The position numbers and the translations under genes were made by a program. From Magicicada septendecula (lineage: Eukaryota > Arthropoda > Insecta > Hemiptera > Cicadidae), in assembly GCA_034769895.1 (NCBI GenBank), contig CM068373.1, positions 27,183,120 through 27,247,119 on the forward strand: a stretch of DNA of 64,000 bases. The letters run 5' to 3'. Position 1 is the stretch's first letter. Every line of letters starts with the position of its first letter. The notes beneath the pieces were generated by a model that made no database searches, was not told where the DNA came from, and worked only from the letters and a program-made list of their open reading frames with translations. This document shows, one piece after another, positions 57,164 through 64,000 of this stretch.

Positions 57164-57880
57164 GGTATGCCAAATCATTGTAAAAGTGTGTGTACGGGCG
57201 TGCGCGCGCGTCCCTTATCGCGTAGGAAATACAGCTATGTTAATCGTATAGTGATTCGTTCATTCTTTATAATCATTAAAAACAGAAACATTTACGTTGA
57301 TTGCGAAACAACAGATAATCTGTAGAATACAAAGTGCGTTTACCTTGAATAATGACGAATTAAAACTTTTATTTACATAAATTTGGAAATAACAATAGTT
57401 TTTCCGCTTTTCATCTGTATTTGGTTTATACAAATGTTAAATGAAATACTCAATTTCTGTTAATTGTGCAACTACAGTTAACTCGTTTTAGGTTTTTATA
57501 TTTAATTAAATTTTCAAAACCGCAGTGTCGGAGCTTGAGTCAACACTATGTTTGCATATTCTGCGCCTTCCTTTTATCAAAATAATAAACAAAAAAAGAA
57601 ACGATAGCTTCAGTGTAATTAGCTTTTATTTCATTAGTGTTTACATATATAGAGAATAATTCGTAAAATCTACGACATCACTGAGCAGTGATTGCATAGA
57701 TAATTTACTTCTAAACTACACCAAAGCCTGCCAAGAGGGTAACCATTACTGGACTGTGGTAAGGTAAAGAATAAGGCAGGATGTTTTGTGTTACTTCACG
57801 TTTATTGAAGAAAATATAAATACCACGAGAATGATATACAAGAGATGCAAATAGTGGAAGTATAATAAGCAGTTATTTTT
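57164..57880. other. Upstream region of the Kazal-like gene
   Basis: No further exon or transposon is recognised. A GC/CG tract lies near 57198-57210. Confidence 0.45.
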
Positions 57881-58149
57881 AAATTTCGTATATTAGCCAT
57901 CGTTTCACAAACAATTCTAAACTCAACGTTTCGAGCAAAAAAATCTCAGGTCGTCCTAACTTGTACCTATATAAATATTACACATACATACACATCACTG
58001 GTATTTGAACATACATCATTTCTCTTTTCTGACCAAACAAATGAAGTATAGGGCCTACCCAAAGAATCGACAGAACATCTTACAGTGCACAGTAGCCAAG
58101 ACCAAACTATCAGAACTACTAAATATTTTTCCTTAATATATATAAAAAC

Positions 58150-58620
58150 ACTAACGGAGAAAATCACTATAATACTTACGACTACTAACAAAAACATGAA
58201 AATAGTACACAGAAATGTCAATACAATAAATAAACTGTTCACGAATACCAAAGGCAGAAATGAAATAGAAATAAAATCTAATGTCGTTTATAATTTCATG
58301 CCAAGAAAACTGCGGTCAAAAATATTATGGACGCTCGGAACAGTATTTAAAAAGGAGAGTGTATCAACACAAATACAGCTGCGATAAAATAGAAACTAAT
58401 AAACATGATCCAACAGCCTTAACACAATATGCTCGCGTACATGGCCACACCTTCCAGGTGACAAAGTAAAAAAAAAAGTGCATACAGAAACTAATAACTT
58501 CAAACGACAGTTCCTTGAAATGGTTGAACTATAGAAAAAATAAGCAAAATTCCGTTAACAAAAAACCGACGCACATAGCTTCAGTAAGTGTTATTCAAAC
58601 CTTATATATTCCTAGAAAAC
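58150..58620 (+). pseudogene. Penelope-like element linker and GIY-YIG fragment
   Basis: Reading gives MKIVHRNVNTINKLFTNTKG, EIKSNVVYNF, then after a frame change SCQENCGQKYYGRSEQYLKR, RVYQHKYSC, TALTQYARVHGHTFQVTK and, in a third frame, HTETNNFKRQFLEMVEL. Val-Val-Tyr and Tyr-Tyr-Gly stand for the GIY-YIG pair. A minus-strand hammerhead-like remnant (CTGAGA...CTCGAAACGTTG) lies upstream at 57915-57950, and CTCGAAACGTCGC lies downstream at 59014. Such marks are expected at PLE ends. Confidence 0.7.
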
Positions 58621-59289
58621 AAACATAAAGTAGAAATCTGACAAGTCAACAACCCCATCAACCCCCTCCACCCCTGGTTTCGTTATACCTGACAATTCTT
58701 TACTTTGTGCGTCCGCTCTTTCCCCAGTCACGTAATAGAATCACACACTACCACTATGCAGTATACAAAGTAAGAAAAAAATATAATTAATATGTATCAT
58801 AATGTTTTTGTATCGTAGTGTAGTCTATAGTTTTGTGTAATGTGTGTATATGTGTCTCAACAGTGTATGTAAGTACTATTAGTTATTCTATACAACCCAA
58901 TGCCACTGTTAATATCATACACCTTATATATACAGTATTATAATTAGAACTCTGATTACAATTATGTTACTTTACATTTTATGTTGTATGCGTGGATATA
59001 AGATAAAATAAATCTCGAAACGTCGCATAAAAACTGCATTTTTATTAGACTGAGACTCGATATGAATTTGAAACCATAATTAACACATTCGATAAATAAT
59101 ACTCTTATTTGTATATATATATATATATATATGTAGGCACAATGTTTTTTCCTATTTATTTTATTGATACCAGGATAAGGTGTAAATTGATGTAAGTTAT
59201 CAATTAATGTCTCATAACAATTTACAAGTTCCTATGGCGCACTCCTTTAAAAACTAATCACTTTGTTCTTGTGATGCCTCTCACTTGAC

Positions 59290-59530
59290 ACACTACACTA
59301 AATCAAATGGCTTCATTCTATTTAGACTTCGCACAAGTTCAGTATTTTCAAAAAGTTGCAGCATCTCCACATTCTGGTGTTTATGCAGACGTCTCTCATG
59401 CTTCTTGGCGAATCGCTGAATTTCATCTTAGAGTGAAGCAATCTTCAAATTCCTGTAGATGTCTTCATTTCGCATGTAGCATGGAGTATTAACAGTACAT
59501 CTCAGTACTTTTCGTGGTACTGATCCCGTA
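59290..59530 (-). pseudogene. Jockey-type LINE C-terminal fragment
   Basis: Minus-strand reading gives VLRCTVNTPCYMRNEDIYRN, LKIASL, a stop, then DEIQRFAKKHERRLHKHQN. The Pro-x-Tyr-x-Arg-Asn-x-x-Ile-His/Tyr-Arg-Asp/Asn-Leu motif is typical of Jockey-family ORF2 tails. Confidence 0.7.
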
Positions 59531-60120
59531 CGGGACAACATTGTTGTAGATGGTACTGACCTGGAACAAGTCAGCAAGTTTGAATACCTGGCTGCAGGTA
59601 TGTTATATAATCGTTGTATAATACAAGCAACGACGTAGTGAAGAAGTTGCATAAGTTCAACTTTATGTGCGGGACTATTAGGCGTACTGTTAAGTCAGCA
59701 AGTAAAGGAACATGGCTAAAATGCTACAAGGTGATGGCCCTTCCCACACTTCTTTATGGACTTTAACGAAAGACCAGACCAGTCGCACCCAAACGGTTGA
59801 AATTAGATTTCTCAGGCACGTGGCAGGGTATACTCTCCGTGATCATAAAATAAACGCAGACATACACCAGGAACTGAATATCATCAGTGTACTCAAAAGA
59901 ATTGCCCTGTATCGGTTGAATTGGTGGCAACATATTTGCCTAATGGATGACTGCCGCATCACCAAACAACTATGAAACTATAAGCCGAGGGTACGGAGAG
60001 GTGTGGGACGTCCGAAGAAGCGCTGGAGTGACCAGCTCTAGACTTGTGCTGTTTGAGACCGGAACAAACAATCCTTGGTTTAATTCTTTATGATGATGAT
60101 GATGATGATGATGATGATAT
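59520..60120 (+). pseudogene. RTE-type LINE C-terminal fragment with GAT tail
   Basis: Plus-strand reading gives VVDGTDLEQVSKFEYLAA, GTWLKCYKVMALPTLLYGL, EIRFLRHVAGYTLRDHKINA, DIHQELNIISVLKRIALYRL, WWQHICLMDD and RRGVGRPKKRWSDQL. It ends in about nine GAT units (60091-60118), as many RTE elements end in a trinucleotide repeat. Frame changes are present. Confidence 0.8.
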
Positions 60121-60419
60121 CTGAATAAGTATTCTGTTACTTTTCTTCGTGCAACCACATACATGTACACCATATGTACAGACAGGTTTAATAACTTGTT
60201 TGTATACCAATAGTTTATTATGCACAGAAAACTCAGAATGTCGCCCGAGGAGTCAGTACAATTTTATGAATTTTTTGTCAAGTTCACTTCTTTTCAGTTC
60301 TTTACAATGTAACCAAAAAAATGTTATTAAATACTAGAACCAAGAGAAAATTTACTTACTGAGAAGGTGGGATTTCATCTCTGGTCACAAAAGAAAAGAA
60401 AACGACAAGGTAACTAGAA

Positions 60420-60570
60420 GGGACATTTTGGTGTTTATGCAGATGTCTCTCATGGTTCTTGGTGAATCGCTGAACTTTATCTTCGACTGAAGCAATCTAC
60501 AAATCTCTGTGGATCTCTTCATTTTGTATGTACCATGGGGCGTTAACAGTACACTTCAGTACTTTATTTT
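60420..60570 (-). pseudogene. Jockey-type LINE C-terminal fragment, second copy
   Basis: Minus-strand reading gives LKCTVNAPWYIQNEEIHRDL and NHERHLHKHQN, homologous to 59290-59530 and diverged from it. The two copies lie on either side of the RTE fragment. Confidence 0.7.
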
Positions 60571-60718
60571 AAAATATCTGGACAAGTATTCTGTTAGTTG
60601 TCTTCGCATCCCCCTCGGACGACATCGACGCGGAGTCAGCCGGAAGGAACGGCCGAAGAATAGAACCGGCGTTCTTGCGTCTTCGCCCTCCAGTTCCGCG
60701 CCAGCGATGGATTTCGCT

Positions 60719-61423
60719 GGGCCGGCAGCCGACTCTACAACCGATGCCGAAAGAAGAGGAGGACTGCAATGCGCCACGAACAGCGGGCGCAGCCGCCGAA
60801 CATCTCAGCGCGGCACGACCAACATCAGCCTTCTCGCCACCAGGTCCTTTTTAGGGCCACCAAAAACACTAGAGTGTACGATTGGCGCCATTTGTCATGC
60901 GGCAAGCCTTTTGTCCGGTGACAAGTGGCGCCCAACGTGGGGAGACGATCATCTTGCGGATGCAAGATCCAGCCACGCCAGCGAGCTACCAGCCGGCACA
61001 CAACAAACACCGGAAGAGCAGTAGGCTGGCTACCGGAGAGCATTCAAGACCCGGGGGAGTTGTGACGGCAGCGGTATGCGAACATCTGTTCTCCGGTACC
61101 AGCGGCGGACACAGCGAGCCAATCAGGGATCAGCAGCCAAGACGTGACCAACTACGTGCTCGGAGCGAGTCAATCAGCGATCCCGGTTAGAGCGTAAAAT
61201 CCGGGCCGGCAGAAAATTTTGGCGCACTCTTCATTGCCACGCCATCGGAAAAGAAGACGAGGACTGCAGTGCGCCACGAACAGCGGGCGCAGCCGCCGAA
61301 CATCTCAGCGCGGCACGACCAACATCAGCTTTCTCGCCACCAGGTCCTTTTTAGGGCCACCAAAAACACCAGAGTGTACGACTGGCGCCATTTGTCATGC
61401 GGCAAGCCTTTTGTCCGGTGACA
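60719..61423 (+). mobile_element. Small LTR element without coding region (TRIM-like)
   Basis: A 3' LTR runs 61061-61423 (starts TGTGACGGCAGCGG, ends CCGGTGACA). Its last 221 bp match 60719-60923, the end of a partial 5' LTR. A primer-binding site starts at 60926. Only 137 bp separate the LTRs. A purine-rich tract CGGGGGAG sits just before the 3' LTR. No gag or pol is present. Confidence 0.8.
60926..60942 (+). promoter_or_regulatory. Primer-binding site, tRNA-Lys type
   Basis: TGGCGCCCAACGTGGGG starts two bases after the 5' LTR end. It is complementary to the 3' end of the tRNA-Lys isoacceptor used as primer by several LTR elements and retroviruses. Confidence 0.8.
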
Positions 61424-61464
61424 ATACTATATGTTAATTTATAATATATAATATGTAATTTATA

Positions 61465-61690
61465 ATAGTGTTTTGGAACAGGTATCACATTTTAATTATT
61501 TTGGATGTGATATCTCATATAGGAAGGATAACGATAACGTTAAATAAATTTAGTTATACCTGTGGACCAATAAGACGACTATTGAAGAACAAAACGCAGA
61601 GGAAGACTCAGATTAAATTCTATAAGTTCGTGACTGTTCCGACTTCAATGAAATTTTTAAGAGCAGTTAAGAAGGGACGTAGTTTGTAAT
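61465..61690 (+). pseudogene. LINE reverse-transcriptase fragment
   Basis: Plus-strand reading gives VLEQVSHFNYFGCDISYRKD, a break, then KFSYTCGPIRRLLKNKTQRK and TQIKFYKFVTVPTSMKFLRA. It is the same family as 26279-26720 (SYTCG-IRRLLK-K-QRK). Confidence 0.7.
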
Positions 61691-64000
61691 GATCAAAATT
61701 TTAAAATTTTTTTTTAATTCCTCGATCAAGTGACACGTTCCCACACTCAAGTCGACGGACACAAGCACAGGTCGTAAATAATGACGAATCAGGGGCACGT
61801 CAAACCCGACGACAGTGCGAAGACAAAGAAAAGACATCTGAGCACTGCACACAATAAGAATTTCAGGGCGTCGCTGACAGCTAGCAGTTTGTCACAATTT
61901 ACAGCACCCAACAATCTGAAACAAAGACTTCGTACAGCTGCCGAGTTACACGGAATCGAGATGGAACGCCTGCTGTGGAGGCGAAGCGTAACTGCACAAT
62001 TATGAAAGGCTTTACTATGTTACAAAAGGAGTACAGAGCAATTTTAACGGAGAGATAGACAATAGACGTAACTCAGTGAATACTGCCAGTGCATCCTGCA
62101 TAGCGTGAAAACAAATCTTTGACAGTTTACTGAGATTTACGACTGGAAAGTAGAGTTCCACCGAAATGACGCCAACGAAGGGTTGATAATCGGCGGAACG
62201 AACGTCGAGTAACTTAAACAATTAACCAAGACTCTGGAGCCTGTTAACAAAAGCTCAAGTCAGAACCTTAGGGAAAGTCTAAACAAAGGATAACAGAAGG
62301 CCATGAAATTGCCCTAGTTTCTTAGAATCCGTGCTACGCTCGTCACATGAAACACTCCGGGGATGACGACGACCAACCAGCGTCAAGCATCTTCTAAGAG
62401 AGCTCGTGGAGAGAGTAGGAAGGGTTCGGACGACGAATCGTGAAACAGAGGATGAGATCTGCAGAAGAGTAGGAATTCGTACGACCAATCAAGAATCCGA
62501 GAAGGCGTAGAAATCCAAAACTTAGACTTATGTGTAAGATGTTCCAATAAAACTGTTTGGCGAAGACGCGGAGCGAGTAGTCACGTAGTCAAGCGGGCAG
62601 TCAGTCATTCAATCGAGCAGTCAGTCAGTTAATAGTCGCAGTTAATAGTCAGTCGGTAGTCAAGAGTATGTAGTTAATAGTAGCAGTTGATAGTCGCAAT
62701 TAATAGTCAGAAGTTAGTACGTACGATAGACAGACGATTGATTATGTCGGAACAGTAATACGGTTCGTGATAGAAACAGTTTGTGCGACCGACCGGATTC
62801 ACAAATTTGTAAATTCATAAGTGAACAGAGACATCGATATAGTCACACTTATACACACTTCTGTGCGGGAAACATAAACTATAAGTGCGCACGGGACTTG
62901 AAACCTCAACTGACGCGCACATAGTAACATACTAATTAACATTTAAAAGTAGAACAGTGAGTGACACTTCAAACATTCTCACATCACAATGTATCACCAT
63001 GTTGAACAATTAATTGAATAAACTATACCAAACAATTAAGCACGCAGTACGCGATACACCCAGATAGACGGAACAGTTAACCAAGTACACTAACATGGCA
63101 AACTTTCAGAACAATTCAGTGTAACGACAACATTAACACCTCACTATTTGAACTCCGGACACTCGACATCAGCGGGTTACCACAACACCATACACATGAC
63201 GGGAGTGGAGATTTAGTGGAGTGAAGTGAAGTTATTAGTGCTCTTCGTAACAGTGATTATGATCTTCGACGAATCATCTAGAAGGTGTCTTCTCACGACG
63301 GCGGAATTGGATAAACACTCTCAAAAGATAAACTTTATGTCTACTTAATCTTAGTAGTATATACTACTGTTCTGTTGCCTCTTTTCAAAGAACTAACCCC
63401 AAGAGAATAAATATATATGAATCATAAAATCTATAAAATAACACTAACGTAATTCGTCATCTGAGAAATAATGAACGCATTTTAGGTAGGAATAAGTATA
63501 TTTGTTAATTGTTTATTGTTCGTATATGTTATATATATATGTGCATTATTTACTGCATTTGAATGTACCATGTGTTTATGTTTCAGGAAACATCGTATAA
63601 ATTGATAAATTGTATTTATAATATCATGTGTTTTAATATGTATGTAATTTGCAGGATATAGTTACTTACTTCAGTAACAAGTGTAATAAATAAGTAGTTA
63701 AGTTACAGTATTCATGCGTTCATTATTGAAATTTAACCTTTATTATTGATGTATCTCATTCTAAGTATTACACTAAAAATCTCACAACTTATGCTAAACA
63801 TCAATGGACACAATAAACTCGACCATTGAAAACGTCTGATTAATAGACTCACAAATCGTATTTAATTAGTCACTGTGTTGAGTCTAATCTGACGAATAGG
63901 AACAACTTTTAGACATATCAAATTTAACGTATAACATAAATCTTTAATTAATATGATTCATAATTGTTGAGTAATTAATCTAAGCAGATAATTAGCACAG
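61691..64000. other. Terminal stretch without a recognised gene
   Basis: A plus-strand frame near 61781-62290 (APNNLKQRLRTAAELHGIEM, LLWRRSVTAQL) is moderately protein-like but broken by stops, and its family is unknown. Irregular AGTCAGT/TAATAGTC repeats lie at 62590-62720. An AATAAA is at about 62547. The last 600 bp are A+T-rich. Confidence 0.4.
61781..62290 (+). pseudogene. Unidentified decayed ORF
   Basis: Its first 74 codons are open (MTNQGHVKPDDSAKTKKRH..., ending WRRSVTAQL). The same frame continues with several stops through FHRNDANEGLIIGGTNVE. Composition is gag-like (charged, no Cys), but no diagnostic motif is seen, so no family is assigned. Confidence 0.3.

Overview
The window is A+T-rich, repeat-dense nuclear DNA from an invertebrate, most likely an insect. 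The evidence is a spliced gene for a secreted Kazal-type peptide and a typical arthropod repeat load: rosa-type (DD41D) and DD34D mariners, Penelope-like elements (PLEs) with GIY-YIG endonucleases, RTE/Jockey-type LINE fragments, gypsy, a tRNA-derived SINE and a hAT-type non-autonomous element. No bacterial operon, CRISPR array, rRNA gene or functional tRNA gene is seen. Almost every long open frame is a decayed transposon fragment.

Layout. 0-4.4 kb: PLE and LINE remnants. 5.6-9.3 kb: LTR-type repeats and a gypsy integrase fragment. 9.35-10.13 kb: a complete hAT-type non-autonomous element with an 8-bp target duplication. 10.9-19.6 kb: a solo LTR whose 3' end runs directly into 124 exact-length copies of a 65-bp repeat. 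19.9-25.5 kb: repeat-bearing interspersed elements, PLE fragments, a second solo LTR, and a PLE tail flanked by a 325-bp inverted repeat. 26-34 kb: LINE tails, a palindrome with hammerhead-like cores, a 90-bp GT tract and further solo LTRs. 35-46.7 kb: an interspersed family with about 165-bp internal units, a 36-bp minisatellite and a rosa-type mariner. 47.2-50.3 kb: a mariner carrying a SINE, then a PLE. 51.4-57.2 kb: the one convincing host gene. 58-64 kb: PLE and LINE tails, a small LTR element with a tRNA-Lys type primer-binding site, then unannotated sequence.

The host gene is on the minus strand. Three exons (57105-57078, 54226-54032, 51446-51400) have matching phases, consensus splice sites and an upstream TATA box, and they encode an 89-residue secreted Kazal-like peptide. 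Intron 1 holds a PLE whose inverted flank carries two copies of a complete-looking hammerhead ribozyme. Intron 2 holds a palindrome with hammerhead-like cores.

The most distinctive features are the 65-bp array, which appears to have grown from the junction between an LTR and its flank, and the recurring hammerhead motifs in PLE-type inverted repeats. All family names come from reading motifs by eye; no database search was run.
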